A DNA stretch of 64,000 nt from Streptomyces xylophagus (GCF_000716435.1 NZ_JNWO01000001.1:310001-374000); one strand, 5' to 3'. Shown: positions 52,428 through 62,058, numbered from the stretch's first letter. The notes: a model not told the origin generated them from the sequence alone. Numbers and translations: made by a program.

Positions 52428-53285
52428 TCACTTGAGGGAACCGGCGGCGAGTCCGGTGCGCCAGAACCGCTGGAGCAGGATGAACAGGATGATCACGGGC
52501 ACGATCGACACCAGCGAGCCGGTGATCACGGACTCCTGGAGGAGCGGGGCGCGGGCGGTCTGGCCGTTCCACTCGTAGAGGCCGAGCGTGATCGGGAAGA
52601 GGGACTCCTTCTGGAGCATCACCATCGGCAGGAAGAAGTTGTTCCAGATGGCGACGAACTGGAACAGGAAGATCGTCACCAGCGACGGCGTCATCAGCTT
52701 GAACGCCACCGAGAAGAACGTGCGGAACTCACCCGCGCCGTCCAGCCGCGCCGACTCCAACAGCTCCTGCGGGACAGCCGCGTTGGCGAAGATCCGGGCG
52801 AGATAGACGCCGAAGGGGCTGACGATGCTCGGCAGGAACACCGCGAAGTACGTGTTGACGATGCCCGTCGCCGAGAAGAGCAGGAACAGCGGGAGGGCGA
52901 GCGCGGTGGTGGGGACCAGGACGCCGCCGAGGATGACGGAGAACAGGAACTCCCGGCCCCGGAAACGGAACTTGGCGAGCGCGTAGCCGCACAGCGCGGA
53001 GATCAGCGTGCCCACGGCCGCGCCGAGCACCGCGTAGATCACGGTGTTGAGGGCCCAGCGGCCGAAGATGCCGTCGCTGCGGGTGAACAGGACGCGCAGG
53101 TTCTCGAACAGGTTGAAGTGCGAGAACGTCAGGCCGTTGGTGGCGGCGAGGTCTCCCTGCGGCTTGGTGGCGGCGACGATCAGGAAGTAGATCGGCAGCA
53201 GGAAGTAGATCGCGAGGAGGAGCATCAGGGCCATGGCGGCCGTACGGCTGACCTGGCTCTCGCGGTTGATGGATGGGTTGCTCAC
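52428..53285 (-). CDS. Carbohydrate ABC importer permease (MalG-type)
   Basis: A 285-residue six-helix permease. The ATPase-contact loop is ELLESARLDGAGEFRTFFSV, and the protein ends RTGLAAGSLK, typical of the second CUT1 permease. TFSHFNLFENLRVLFTRS precedes the transmembrane core. The GTG at 53285 overlaps the TGA of the first permease gene. It pairs with that protein to import the oligosaccharide captured by the lipoprotein encoded at 54237. No ATPase is encoded in the cluster. Confidence 0.92.
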   Translation of the reverse strand: MSNPSINRESQVSRTAAMALMLLLAIYFLLPIYFLIVAATKPQGDLAATNGLTFSHFNLFENLRVLFTRSDGIFGRWALNTVIYAVLGAAVGTLISALCGYALAKFRFRGREFLFSVILGGVLVPTTALALPLFLLFSATGIVNTYFAVFLPSIVSPFGVYLARIFANAAVPQELLESARLDGAGEFRTFFSVAFKLMTPSLVTIFLFQFVAIWNNFFLPMVMLQKESLFPITLGLYEWNGQTARAPLLQESVITGSLVSIVPVIILFILLQRFWRTGLAAGSLK

Positions 53286-54229
53286 AGGCCGGCCCTCTTC
53301 GACGTCAGTCGCATGAACCCGAAGCTCAGGACGAAGGTGATGACGGCGATGACCACGGAGATCGCCGCGGCCTGCTGGTAGTTGTTCCCGGAGGCCACCG
53401 CGTAGGCGAGCATGTTCGGCGTGAACGTGCTGGAGATGTTCGAGGAGATCTGCCGCAGCACGGCCGGCTCGGCGTAGAGCTGGAGCGTGCCGATGATCGA
53501 GAACACCGTGGTGAGGACGATCGACGGGGCGATGATCGGGACCTTGATCTGCCACGCGATGGTCCAGTTGCTGGCGCCGTCGAGCTTGGCCGCCTCGTAC
53601 AGCTCCTGCGGGATCGACTGCAGTGCCGAGAACATGATCAGCATGTTGTAGCCGGTCCACAGCCACGTGGAGATGTTCGCCGCCGACCACAGCACGGCAC
53701 CCGGGCCGAGGAAGTCGGGGTGGAGCCCGATGCCGTTCAACAGGTCGACGACGGGGCTGAGTTGGGGCGAGTAGAGGTACGACCACATGATCGCGGCGAT
53801 GACACCGGGCACGGCGTACGGCATGAACGCGGTGATGCGGAAGACCGACTTGAGCCGCAGCAGGGGAGTGTCGAGGAGCAGCGCGATCGTCAGCGCCACG
53901 AACAGCATCACCGGTACCTGCACGATGCCGAAGAGTCCGATGCGGCCGACGCTGGACCAGAACTCGTCGTTCTGGAAGACCTTTCCGTACTGCTCGAAGC
54001 CGCCGAACGTCGTGTACGAGGTGCCGTACTGGCCGCCGGTGCGGCGGACGACACGGACGCTCTGCCACAGCGCGTAGCCGACCGGCACCAGGTAGAACAG
54101 CACGAACGGGAGGAAGAACGGGATCACGAACGCGACGATGGTGCCGGCCCGGGGGCCGCCGCCGTTGAGACGGCGACGGCCCCCGGGCGATGCCACCACG
54201 CGCGACGCGCGGGTTGCGATGTCGGTCAT
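53282..54229 (-). CDS. Carbohydrate ABC importer permease (MalF-type)
   Basis: A 315-residue membrane protein. Helices start at about residue 28 (AGTIVAFVIPFFLPFVLFYL); the EAA loop is ELYEAAKLDGASNWTIAWQI, close to consensus. The late segment RQISSNISSTFTPNMLAYAV is family-typical. It begins seven bases after the binding-protein stop. It acts in the cytoplasmic membrane with the next permease. Confidence 0.92.
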   Translation of the reverse strand: MTDIATRASRVVASPGGRRRLNGGGPRAGTIVAFVIPFFLPFVLFYLVPVGYALWQSVRVVRRTGGQYGTSYTTFGGFEQYGKVFQNDEFWSSVGRIGLFGIVQVPVMLFVALTIALLLDTPLLRLKSVFRITAFMPYAVPGVIAAIMWSYLYSPQLSPVVDLLNGIGLHPDFLGPGAVLWSAANISTWLWTGYNMLIMFSALQSIPQELYEAAKLDGASNWTIAWQIKVPIIAPSIVLTTVFSIIGTLQLYAEPAVLRQISSNISSTFTPNMLAYAVASGNNYQQAAAISVVIAVITFVLSFGFMRLTSKRAGL

Positions 54230-54236
54230 TTCGCGG

Positions 54237-55571
54237 TCACTTGCCCGCCGCGGCCGGGATCGCCTGGTCCTTCATCGACTTCAGCGCGGACGCCTGAGCT
54301 GCCGACAGGGCGTCGGAGAGCGTGCCGTTCCCGGCCGCCGCCTTGGCCATCGCGTCCTGCAGCGCGAGGTTCACCGTCTTCTGGGTGGGACCCCAGGCGA
54401 AGCTGGTGTTGATCTTCTTGGACGAGTCGGCGAAGACGTCGAAGATCTTCTCGTTGTTGTAGTACGGAACTCCCTTGGAGAGGGCGGGGAGTTGGAGCCC
54501 GGCGTTGGCCGCCGGGTACAGGCCGCCCAACTGGTTCTCCAGCGCGAGGGCTTCGGGGTCGGTGTTGAGCCAGGTGTTGAACTTGACCGACTCGTAGAGG
54601 TGCTTGCTGCCCTTCATGAACGCGACGGTCGAACCGCCCCAGTCACCGGAGGCGCCGTTCGAACCCCACGTCGGCATCGGGACGATGGTCCACTTCCCGG
54701 CCTGCTTGGGCAGGTTGTCGCGGAACATGCTGTAGCCCCAGGCGGCGCCGATGTAGCTGGCGATCTGGTTCTGCTGGTAGGCCGCGTACATCTGCGTCGA
54801 ACCGTGGGCGAGGTCGGTGCGCACGAGCTTGCCGGAGATCAGCTTCTGCCAGTAGTCGGCGACCTGCTTGCTCTGGTCCGACGCGACCGTGACCTGCCAC
54901 TTGTCGCCGGAGTAGCTGTACATCTGGGCGTTGTTCTGCCACAGGAGCCCGTTGAACCACTCGGCGTTGTTCGGGTCGAAGAACGTGATGTCGAGCTTGG
55001 AGTCCGCCTTGTGCAGCTTGGCGGCGGCGGCCGCGTACTCGTCCCAGGTCGTGGGGATCGCGATGTCGTACTTCTTGAAGATGTCGCTGCGTACGTAGAG
55101 GGCCATCGGGCCGGTGTCCTGCGGCAGGGCGAACACGCCGGTGCCGCCGAAGCTGGTCTGCGACCAGGTCCACGGCACGAACTTCGACTTGGCGGCGGTG
55201 GCGGCCGAGCAGGCGGAGGCGTCCACGAAGGCGTTCTGGGTGCGCAGGTTGGGCAGCTCGTCATAGCCGACCTGCGAGAGGTCGGGCGCCTTCCCGGCCT
55301 TGAGGGCGTTGCTGAGGGTGCCGTACTGGTCGTTGGAGATGTTCTTCGTCTCGACCTGGATGTTCGGGTTCTTCTTGTTCCACAGGGCCACGACCTTGTC
55401 CATGCCCGGAACGGTGTTCCAGTACTGGAGGGTGACCTTGCCCTTCGCGGGCGCGCAGGAGGCGGTGGATGTCTTCGCCGACGGCGTGGATGACGAGCAT
55501 CCGGCGAGTACGGCGACACTGGCGGCCGCGGCGACGACGCCGAGGCGGATGCGCGTGACTGTGCTGCTCAT
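54237..55571 (-). CDS. Sugar ABC importer substrate-binding lipoprotein (mannosidase/lacZ operon)
   Basis: A 444-residue family 1 solute-binding protein. The signal is RLGVVAAAASVAVLAGC, with the lipobox cysteine at residue 25. KVTLQYWNTVPGMDKVVALW opens the mature domain, and IPTTWDEYAAAAAKL and IASYIGAAWGYSMF are typical of oligosaccharide-binding lobes. The ATG at 55571 is preferred over 55589 for its spacing to GGAACGG. It is the first gene of the LacI-controlled operon and sits outside the membrane. The ligand is unknown but should be cleavable by the GH38 and GH2 enzymes downstream. Confidence 0.9.
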   Translation of the reverse strand: MSSTVTRIRLGVVAAAASVAVLAGCSSSTPSAKTSTASCAPAKGKVTLQYWNTVPGMDKVVALWNKKNPNIQVETKNISNDQYGTLSNALKAGKAPDLSQVGYDELPNLRTQNAFVDASACSAATAAKSKFVPWTWSQTSFGGTGVFALPQDTGPMALYVRSDIFKKYDIAIPTTWDEYAAAAAKLHKADSKLDITFFDPNNAEWFNGLLWQNNAQMYSYSGDKWQVTVASDQSKQVADYWQKLISGKLVRTDLAHGSTQMYAAYQQNQIASYIGAAWGYSMFRDNLPKQAGKWTIVPMPTWGSNGASGDWGGSTVAFMKGSKHLYESVKFNTWLNTDPEALALENQLGGLYPAANAGLQLPALSKGVPYYNNEKIFDVFADSSKKINTSFAWGPTQKTVNLALQDAMAKAAAGNGTLSDALSAAQASALKSMKDQAIPAAAGK

Positions 55572-55696
55572 GGTTTCCGTTCCAGACAACGACTAGCGGC
55601 GGTGCTAGGCGGCTCGATGCTGATCCCTCGGGCGGGATGCCTTCTGGGTGGAAGGGACGTGGGCACACCATTTGTTACGGGGTCTAAGAGCGTCCC

Positions 55697-55724
55697 GTGA
55701 GCGCTCCCGTGAGCGCTCACGGGA
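55697..55724. promoter_or_regulatory. Tandem LacI-family operators upstream of the importer operon
   Basis: GTGAGCGCTCCC (55697-55708) is directly followed by GTGAGCGCTCAC (55709-55720). The second lies inside a perfect 20-bp palindrome, TCCCGTGAGCGCTCACGGGA (55705-55724). The CG-centred form is typical of LacI-family sites, and a LacI-type gene ends just upstream (55830). It lies about 130 bases before the binding-protein start. The rest of 55572-55829 contains no gene; TTGACA on the minus strand at 55798-55793 may be a -35 box. Confidence 0.8.
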
Positions 55725-55829
55725 CTGCCTGCAGATAGACCTCTTGAAGTGTGTTGCGAATGGTCGGAAGTTTGCGCTTCGGCGCCGGGGAGTGTCAAGA
55801 CATTCGGACCGGATGCGCACGGGTGGGGG

Positions 55830-56837
55830 TCAGGCGGAGCCGCTCAGGCGCAGTTCGCCCCGTACGACCAGGTCGTCGGCCGCAAGCGCTTCCCCTCCCG
55901 AGAGCAGGCGCGCGACCTGCTCGATGGCGAGTGCGCCGAGCTGTCGCGTGTCCAGGGCGACGCTGGTGAGCGGGGGTTCGACGAGTGCCCCGAGCTGCAG
56001 ACCGTCGAAGCCGATGACCGCCAGATCCCGCGGGACGTTCCTGCCCAGCCGGCGTGCTTCACGCAGCGCGCCGATCGCGATGATGTCGTTGAACGTGAAG
56101 ACCGCGGTGACGTCGGGGTGCTCGCCGAGCAGGGTCCTGAGCGCCGCGCCGCCGCCGTCGGCCGTCTGGTCCGCGCCGACCACCATGCCGGCCTCGATCC
56201 CGTGTGCCGCCGCGGCCGTCGTGAACCACTCGTGCCGGACGCTCGGCTCGGCGCGGGTGTGGTGGTCGAGCATGCCGATCCGGGTGTGCCCCTGTGCGAC
56301 CAGGTGCGCGACCGCGGCGTGGACCCCTGCCGCGCCGTCGATCCGGATCGCGCTGAACCGCGTCCGCTGCTCCCGGCCGATGAGCACGACCGGCATGCCG
56401 CGGGTGAACTTCTCCAGCTCGCCCTCGGGACAGCTGAAGTAGCCGATGACCGCGTCCACTTGGGAGCTGATCACCTGGAGCGTGCCGAGTTCCTCCTCCG
56501 CCCGGTCCCCGGTGTCGTACACGACGACCTGCCAGCCCCGGGTCCTGGCCGCCTCCAGCGCGGCGGCAGCGACCTCGGTGAAGAACGGGTTGAGCAGATC
56601 GGGAATGACCAGCCCGATCGTCATCGTGTCCTGGCGGACCAGCCCGCGGGCGAACCTGCTCGGTCGGTAGCCGAGCGCACGCGCGGCGTCGAGCACCCGC
56701 TGTTTGGTGTCGCTGTCGATCTCGTCCTTGTCGTTGAGCGCCCGTGACACGGTCTGCCGGGACACCCCGGCCGACTTGGCGACGTCGTTGATCGTGATTT
56801 TCCGGGGCTCCGTCCCCGCTGCCGACGGCAGCACCAT
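55830..56837 (-). CDS. LacI-family transcriptional regulator of the mannosidase/lacZ operon
   Basis: A 335-residue repressor. The headpiece is ITINDVAKSAGVSRQTVSRAL and LNDKDEIDSDTKQRVLDAA, and RALGYRPSRFARGLV is the hinge. The effector domain has MTIGLVIPDLLNPFF, VIGYFSCPEGE, DVTAVFTFNDIIAIGAL and DLAVIGFDGLQLG. AGGAGGT precedes the ATG at 56837. The tandem palindromes downstream of its stop are the obvious targets. It should repress the importer, GH38 and lacZ genes until the inducing sugar binds. Confidence 0.92.
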   Translation of the reverse strand: MVLPSAAGTEPRKITINDVAKSAGVSRQTVSRALNDKDEIDSDTKQRVLDAARALGYRPSRFARGLVRQDTMTIGLVIPDLLNPFFTEVAAAALEAARTRGWQVVVYDTGDRAEEELGTLQVISSQVDAVIGYFSCPEGELEKFTRGMPVVLIGREQRTRFSAIRIDGAAGVHAAVAHLVAQGHTRIGMLDHHTRAEPSVRHEWFTTAAAAHGIEAGMVVGADQTADGGGAALRTLLGEHPDVTAVFTFNDIIAIGALREARRLGRNVPRDLAVIGFDGLQLGALVEPPLTSVALDTRQLGALAIEQVARLLSGGEALAADDLVVRGELRLSGSA

Positions 56838-56968
56838 CGCCCACCTCCTGCTTCTCGCGAACGCCGGTGCGCGCGCAGAGCCCGAGTATGCATGGAGCGA
56901 GGCGGACACACGAAGCCTCGTCCCAGGATCCCGGCACGTGGGCGGCCGTAGGAACCCGACGCGTTCCG

Positions 56969-58222
56969 TTACGGCAACGGCGCGGCGACCGGCGCCCGGG
57001 GGAGTGCCGGAACGCTGGTGGGGTCGTCGAGGAGGGCGTCGCGGCAGGTCTGGAACGCGCCGCGCAGGGTCGCCTCGCCGCCGAGGACGCCGAAGGTGAT
57101 GACCGGCTGCATGTCGGGTGCGAGGGCGCGGCGTCCGGCCAGCCGTGCCTCCAGGCCGGGCATGAGCCAGGAGGCCCAGGTGGCGAGGTATCCGCCGAGG
57201 ATGATCTCGCCGGCGTCGGTGACTCCGGACACGCCGAGGACGGCCGCTCCCAGCGCGTCCCCGGCCGCGCCGAGCGCGGCGGTCGCGTCCGGATCGCCCG
57301 CGCGCAGGCGACGGTCCAGCTCGGCGAGCGCCGCTTCGGCGCCCTGTGTCGCGGCGACCGCGTCCAACCCGGCCGCGTGGACGAGGGGTTCGGGACCGAT
57401 GAACGTGGCGAGGCAACCCCGTGTGCCGCAACGGCATTCGGGACCGTCGAGGGCGATCGGCAGATGCCCGATCTCGCCGGCCATGCCGTGACTCCCGCTG
57501 TGCACACGGCCGTTGACGAGCAGCCCGCCGCCCACTCCGGTGTCGGCCTTGATGTAGGCGACGGTGTCGGGGTGCCGCACGCCGTCGGCTGCGAGGGCGT
57601 GGTACTCGGCCAGCGCCGCCATGTTGGCGTCGTTGACCACGTCAACAGGGCAGTGAAGGCGGGGGAGTTCAGCGACCACCAGGGCGCGCAGGTCGGTGCT
57701 GTGCCAGCCGAAGTCGATGGCGGCGGCGACGAGTTGGGAGGGCCCGACGACCGGTCCGGCCATGGCGACGGCCAGTTGGGCGAGATGCGCGTGCGGCGCC
57801 GCGTCCCGAACCGCCGCCTCGGCCGTCCGCACCACGCAGCCGATGACCGCGGCGAGAGCGCGCGGATCGCCGTACGGCGCGTGGTGGGGCGCCGACTCGC
57901 GGTGCAGGACGCGGCCCCGGAAGTCCGCCGCCATGACGTGGACGGACTCCAGGCTCACCTGGGCGGCGAGGACGACCACGCGCTCGGGCACGAGCCGCAG
58001 CAGTCGCCGGGGGCGGCCCCGCCCGCCGGACGTCACGGAACCCGCCTCGCGGACCAGGCCGCGGTCGATGAGTTCCGCGACCAGCGCGGTGACGGTGGCG
58101 TGCACCAGCCCGGTGCCGACGGCCACCTCGGTGCGGGCGCACGGGCCGTGGGCGTCGAGATACCGCAGCACGAGGGCCAGGTTGCGGCGTCGTACGTCGG
58201 CCGAGTCGGCGGGGGCGTTCAC
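56969..58222 (-). CDS. ROK-family transcriptional regulator
   Basis: A 417-residue NagC/XylR-type protein. The N-terminal winged helix is RRRNLALVLRYLDAHGPCAR, then LVHATVTALVAELIDRGLV. The ROK domain has VVNDANMAALAEYHAL, IKADTGVGGGLLVNGRV and the zinc cluster GHLPIALDGPECRCGTRGC. The Glu that usually follows the last Cys of the cluster is not conserved (GCLATF), so kinase activity is unlikely, as in other ROK repressors. It is divergent from an MFS transporter, with an AT-rich inverted repeat between them. It probably senses a sugar or amino sugar. Confidence 0.88.
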   Translation of the reverse strand: MNAPADSADVRRRNLALVLRYLDAHGPCARTEVAVGTGLVHATVTALVAELIDRGLVREAGSVTSGGRGRPRRLLRLVPERVVVLAAQVSLESVHVMAADFRGRVLHRESAPHHAPYGDPRALAAVIGCVVRTAEAAVRDAAPHAHLAQLAVAMAGPVVGPSQLVAAAIDFGWHSTDLRALVVAELPRLHCPVDVVNDANMAALAEYHALAADGVRHPDTVAYIKADTGVGGGLLVNGRVHSGSHGMAGEIGHLPIALDGPECRCGTRGCLATFIGPEPLVHAAGLDAVAATQGAEAALAELDRRLRAGDPDATAALGAAGDALGAAVLGVSGVTDAGEIILGGYLATWASWLMPGLEARLAGRRALAPDMQPVITFGVLGGEATLRGAFQTCRDALLDDPTSVPALPRAPVAAPLP

Positions 58223-58271
58223 GCGGACGATTGTGCCCCGGTGCGACGGGATCGGGTCAAGGTGGCCGACT

Positions 58272-58300
58272 TATTATTTTTCGAGCCTTGAAATAAATAA
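58272..58300. promoter_or_regulatory. AT-rich inverted repeat, candidate ROK operator
   Basis: TTATTATTTTTCGAG and TTGAAATAAATAA form an imperfect inverted repeat, the TTATT...AATAA layout known for NagC/Mlc-type ROK regulators. It stands out in GC-rich DNA and lies between the divergent ROK and MFS genes. The AAATAAAT core also recalls the elements at 30399 and 32653. Confidence 0.6.
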
Positions 58301-58361
58301 ATGGGCGTGGCCATACTCCCGGCACCGGCAACGAAGCCGGTCCGTCCCCGTGGAGGCGTCC

Positions 58362-59648
58362 TTGTCCGCTTCGACCTCTTCCGCCCCTCCCACCTCCCGT
58401 ACGGACGACACCCTGGGCCGCTCCCAGGTCAACGTCCTGATGTGGTCGATGGGTGCGGGATTCGCCGCTCTCTACACCGCTTACGCCGGTCTCGTCGTGG
58501 TTCTGCTCCCCGCTCAGATCCAGAACCTAGACGCCGCCGCGAAGGAATCGAACCTCGCGCTGGTGACGATGACCTCGTCGATCGTCACGCTCTTCGCCCA
58601 GCCGATCATCGGCGCCCTCTCGGACCGCACCCGGGGCCGCCTGGGCCGCCGCACCCCCTGGATGCTGTTCGGCGCCGTCGGCGCGACCCTCGCCCTGCTG
58701 GCCATCTCGCACGCGACCACCCTGCTCTGGCTCACGCTGATGTGGGTCGCCGTCCAGGTACTGCTGAACGTCGTCCAGGCCCCGCTCACCGCCGTCATGG
58801 CCGACCGTGTCGCCCCCCGCCGCTTCGGCATGGTCTCCGCCTTCGTCGGCCTCGGCTCCAACCTCGGCGCCACGCTCGGTGTCGTCCTCGCCGCCCGCTA
58901 CGCCGGACGACTCGGCCTGGGCTACGGCGTCATCGCCGCGATCGTCCTGGTGGTCGTGCTCGCGTTCGTCCTGCTCAACCGCGACCGGACCCGCCCCGAG
59001 GCTCCGGAGCCGTTCTCCTGGCGGGAGTTCCTCACCGGCTTCTGGGTCTCGCCCCGTCAACACCCCGACTTCGCCTGGGCGTTCGTGGCCCGCATGACGT
59101 TCATCCTCGGCTACTGGGGCGTCGCCACCTACCAGCGCTACGCCCTCCAGGACTACGTCGGCCTCGACGCCGACGCGGTGGACAGCGCCCAGCAGTTGAT
59201 GTCCGTGCTCGCCCTCGTCGGCACCCTCGCCGGTGCGATACCCGCGGCGAAGATCTCCGACCGCACCGGCCGCCGCAAGATCTTCGTGATCGGCGCGTCG
59301 GTGCTGCTCGCCCTGTCCATGGCCATCCCGCTGGCCAGCCCCACCCTGCCCGCGATGTACGCCTACGCGCTGGTCAGCGGCATGGGATTCGGCACGTACA
59401 TGTCGCTGGACATGGCTCTGATGACCGAGGTCCTGCCGAAGGGTGCGGCGGCAGGGAAGGACCTGGGCATCCTCAACATCGCCACCAACGTCCCGCAGGC
59501 GCTGGGACCGATCATCGCCTCCGTGCTCATCACCTCGTTCGCCGCGGGGGCCGACAAACTCCCCGGCTACCGCGTCCTGTTCGCCTTCGCCATGGCCGTC
59601 GTACTGATCAGTGCGCTCGCGATTCGGCCGATCAAGGGCGTCAAGTAG
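58362..59648 (+). CDS. MFS sugar transporter-like protein
   Basis: A 428-residue, 12-helix transporter. QVNVLMWSMGAGFAALYTAY starts helix 1. IGALSDRTRGRLGRRTPWM is the loop 2-3 motif, in the form found in SLC45/GPH-like sugar carriers, and AKISDRTGRRKIFVIG is its repeat in loop 8-9. TTG 58362 is chosen because GGAGG lies at 58352-58356; GTG at 58350 is in frame and possible. Control by the divergent ROK protein and the adjacent esterase gene suggest uptake of a sugar or glycoside ester. Confidence 0.83.
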   Translation: MSASTSSAPPTSRTDDTLGRSQVNVLMWSMGAGFAALYTAYAGLVVVLLPAQIQNLDAAAKESNLALVTMTSSIVTLFAQPIIGALSDRTRGRLGRRTPWMLFGAVGATLALLAISHATTLLWLTLMWVAVQVLLNVVQAPLTAVMADRVAPRRFGMVSAFVGLGSNLGATLGVVLAARYAGRLGLGYGVIAAIVLVVVLAFVLLNRDRTRPEAPEPFSWREFLTGFWVSPRQHPDFAWAFVARMTFILGYWGVATYQRYALQDYVGLDADAVDSAQQLMSVLALVGTLAGAIPAAKISDRTGRRKIFVIGASVLLALSMAIPLASPTLPAMYAYALVSGMGFGTYMSLDMALMTEVLPKGAAAGKDLGILNIATNVPQALGPIIASVLITSFAAGADKLPGYRVLFAFAMAVVLISALAIRPIKGVK

Positions 59649-59711
59649 CGGGCCGGGCAGGAGACTTCGTCCACCACCCACAACCCCCCACCTCCACAAG
59701 GAAGTTGATCT

Positions 59712-61148
59712 GTGCCCCAGTCCGTACTCGCTGTCACGTCCCAGGGACCCGTCCTCGGGACGTGGCAGCACACCACCGCCCGCTTCCTCGGCATCCCCTA
59801 CGCCGAGGCCCCCGTCGGCGACCTCCGCTTCGCAGCCCCCGTCCCGGTCGAGCCGTGGACCGAACCGCTCGACGCCACCCGGTACGGGCCCACCGCGCAA
59901 CGCCGCCCCTTCATCGTCGACGGCCCCACCACCATCCCCGAGCCGTCGATCCCGGGCGACGCGGTGCTGAACCTCAACGTCTTCACCCCGGTCCCGCAAC
60001 CGGGTGCCGACCTGCCGGTCCTCGTCTGGATCCACGGCGGCGGCTACGTCGCCGGATCCGCCGCCAGTCCCTGGTACGACGGCTCCGCCTTCGCCCGCGA
60101 CGGAATCGTCCTCGTGTCCATCGGCTACCGGCTCGGCATCGAGGGCTTCTTGCATCTCGACGACGCCCCCGACAATCGGGGTGTGCTCGACTGGATCGCC
60201 GCGCTGACCTGGGTACGCGACAACATCGACGCGTTCGGCGGCGACCCCGCGAAAGTCACCGTCGCCGGTCAGTCGGCGGGCGGCGGCGCGACGCAGACCC
60301 TGATGGCCACTCCCTCCGCGCACGGGCTCTTCCGCGCCGCGATCTCCGAGTCCGGCGCGGTCAAGTCCTCCCAGCACCGCCGCGACGCGCTCGCCGACTC
60401 GGCCCGCCTGACCGAACGCACCGGAGTCCCCGCCCTCGCCTCGGCACTCCGTGACCTCACCGCCGACGAACTGCTCGCTCTCCAGGACGCCCTCGCCACT
60501 CCCGAGGCCGGGCTGACGCTCGCGCCTTTCGCCGACGGGGAGCTGATACCCGTCCCCGTCCCGGACGCCTTCGCCGACGGCAGCGCGGCCGACGTGCCGT
60601 TGCTCCTCGGTTTCACCCGAGGGGAGTTCAACCCTCCGCCCGGCAGCACCCCGACACCCGCACCGGTCGAGGCCGTACGCGCCGTGCTGGCCGGTCACGG
60701 CCTCGGCCCCGACGCCGTGACCGAGTACACGGCCCTGCACGCAGAGTCGGACCCGGCCCAACGCATGGGCCAGGCCCTCACCGACGCCATCTTCCGCGGC
60801 CCCTCACTCGCCCTCGCCGAGTCCCGCGCCCACCACGAACTCCCCACCTGGCTCTACCACTTCACCTGGGGCAGTGCCGCCCACTGCATCGAGATCCCCT
60901 TCGCCTTCGACCTCTTGGACGCGGAACGCGTCACGGCGGCGACGGGCCCACATCCACCGCAGTCCCTCGCCGACGCGATGCACGCCGCCTGGGTCGCCTT
61001 CGTCCGCGACCTCGATCCCGGCCCCCAGTGGCCCCGCTACACCAACAAGCGCCGAACGACGATGACTTGGGACACCACTCCGCAGACCCTCGACGATCCC
61101 CTGAGTGCCGAACGCCGTATCTGGACCACGCCACCGGCCGGTCCGTGA
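59712..61148 (+). CDS. Type B carboxylesterase/lipase
   Basis: A 478-residue alpha/beta hydrolase of the carboxylesterase family. FLGIPYAEAPVGDLRF is the N-terminal signature and VLVWIHGGGYVAGSA the oxyanion loop. The nucleophile is S188 in VAGQSAGGGATQ and the catalytic His H391 in SAAHCIEIPFAF; the acid is likely the Glu in LLGFTRGEFN. There is no signal peptide. GTG 59712 follows AAGGAAG. It lies 63 bases after the MFS gene and probably deacylates the imported compound in the cytosol. Confidence 0.9.
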   Translation: MPQSVLAVTSQGPVLGTWQHTTARFLGIPYAEAPVGDLRFAAPVPVEPWTEPLDATRYGPTAQRRPFIVDGPTTIPEPSIPGDAVLNLNVFTPVPQPGADLPVLVWIHGGGYVAGSAASPWYDGSAFARDGIVLVSIGYRLGIEGFLHLDDAPDNRGVLDWIAALTWVRDNIDAFGGDPAKVTVAGQSAGGGATQTLMATPSAHGLFRAAISESGAVKSSQHRRDALADSARLTERTGVPALASALRDLTADELLALQDALATPEAGLTLAPFADGELIPVPVPDAFADGSAADVPLLLGFTRGEFNPPPGSTPTPAPVEAVRAVLAGHGLGPDAVTEYTALHAESDPAQRMGQALTDAIFRGPSLALAESRAHHELPTWLYHFTWGSAAHCIEIPFAFDLLDAERVTAATGPHPPQSLADAMHAAWVAFVRDLDPGPQWPRYTNKRRTTMTWDTTPQTLDDPLSAERRIWTTPPAGP

Positions 61149-61242
61149 ACCGCTGCGCACTGGCGACCTCGCTGCTGGTGCGCGCCCGCGGACGGCTGGA
61201 CCGCGCTTATGCTGCGCTGCGGTAGAGCGACGGGAGGCGCGT

Positions 61243-61851
61243 ATGCACAACCCCGGCACCCAGGTGCTGGCCAGGGCGACTGCGGCAGCGCTGGTGACGA
61301 TGACCGCAGCGGCATGCGGTCATCAGCACTCGGTGACGAAAGCCCCGTCCGCCGGCGCCTCCCCGGATTCCTCCGTGTACACCTCCCCGCTGCAGAAGAG
61401 CGACCTCCCCTGGAGCGGCAGCCCAAGCCCCTACAACGCCGAGGCGACACTCGACGACGGTCGGCGCGTGGCCCTGCACTACCGCCGGGGCAAGGGGCTC
61501 GTCGAGCAGCACTACAGCCCCCGGGCGAAGGCCTGGACCGCACCGGCGGTCGTCTACCGGACCAGGACCGACGCATGCCAGGGCATCACGCTGCGCACCA
61601 AGAACGGGACCGTCGCCGTGATCGCGGACTTCGGCTCCTACTGCTACGACGGCGAGCCTCCGACCGAGTCCCTCGCGGCCGTCGGCACCGGCAGCCTGGC
61701 CGAGTGGAGCGTCAACGTCACGAAGGACTTCGACGGTTGGGAGCGGGCCACCGTCTCCGATGACGGCCAACAGGTCGTCTTCGGCAGGGATACCACGCTG
61801 CGTTGGAGTCGGGCCGACGGCTTCGTCCCCGCCGGCAGCCCCCCGTCCTGA
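61243..61851 (+). CDS. Hypothetical lipoprotein
   Basis: A 202-residue protein with a lipoprotein signal: ATAAALVTMTAAAC, lipidated Cys at residue 25. The mature part has a Ser/Pro-rich linker, then a compact beta-rich domain with two cysteines (RTDACQGITL and FGSYCYDGEPP) that may form a disulfide. No family is recognised. GGGAGGCG precedes the ATG at 61243. It has no obvious link to its neighbours. Confidence 0.7.
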   Translation: MHNPGTQVLARATAAALVTMTAAACGHQHSVTKAPSAGASPDSSVYTSPLQKSDLPWSGSPSPYNAEATLDDGRRVALHYRRGKGLVEQHYSPRAKAWTAPAVVYRTRTDACQGITLRTKNGTVAVIADFGSYCYDGEPPTESLAAVGTGSLAEWSVNVTKDFDGWERATVSDDGQQVVFGRDTTLRWSRADGFVPAGSPPS

Positions 61852-62058
61852 CCCGAGGGCAACCGGACACCGCAGAGGTGGAGTTGAGGCCCGCCTTTTC
61901 GAGCGGTCGGCGCGCATCAGGAAGCACATCAGCCCGAGGACGCGACCCCGTCCCCAACTGCGCCTTCCTGGAAAGGGCTTGCCGCCCTGTCCCCGAGCCT
62001 GACACGATCGCTGCTCCCATCACCCCGAGCAACGGGTGGCGGCCGTCGAGGAGGTCTG

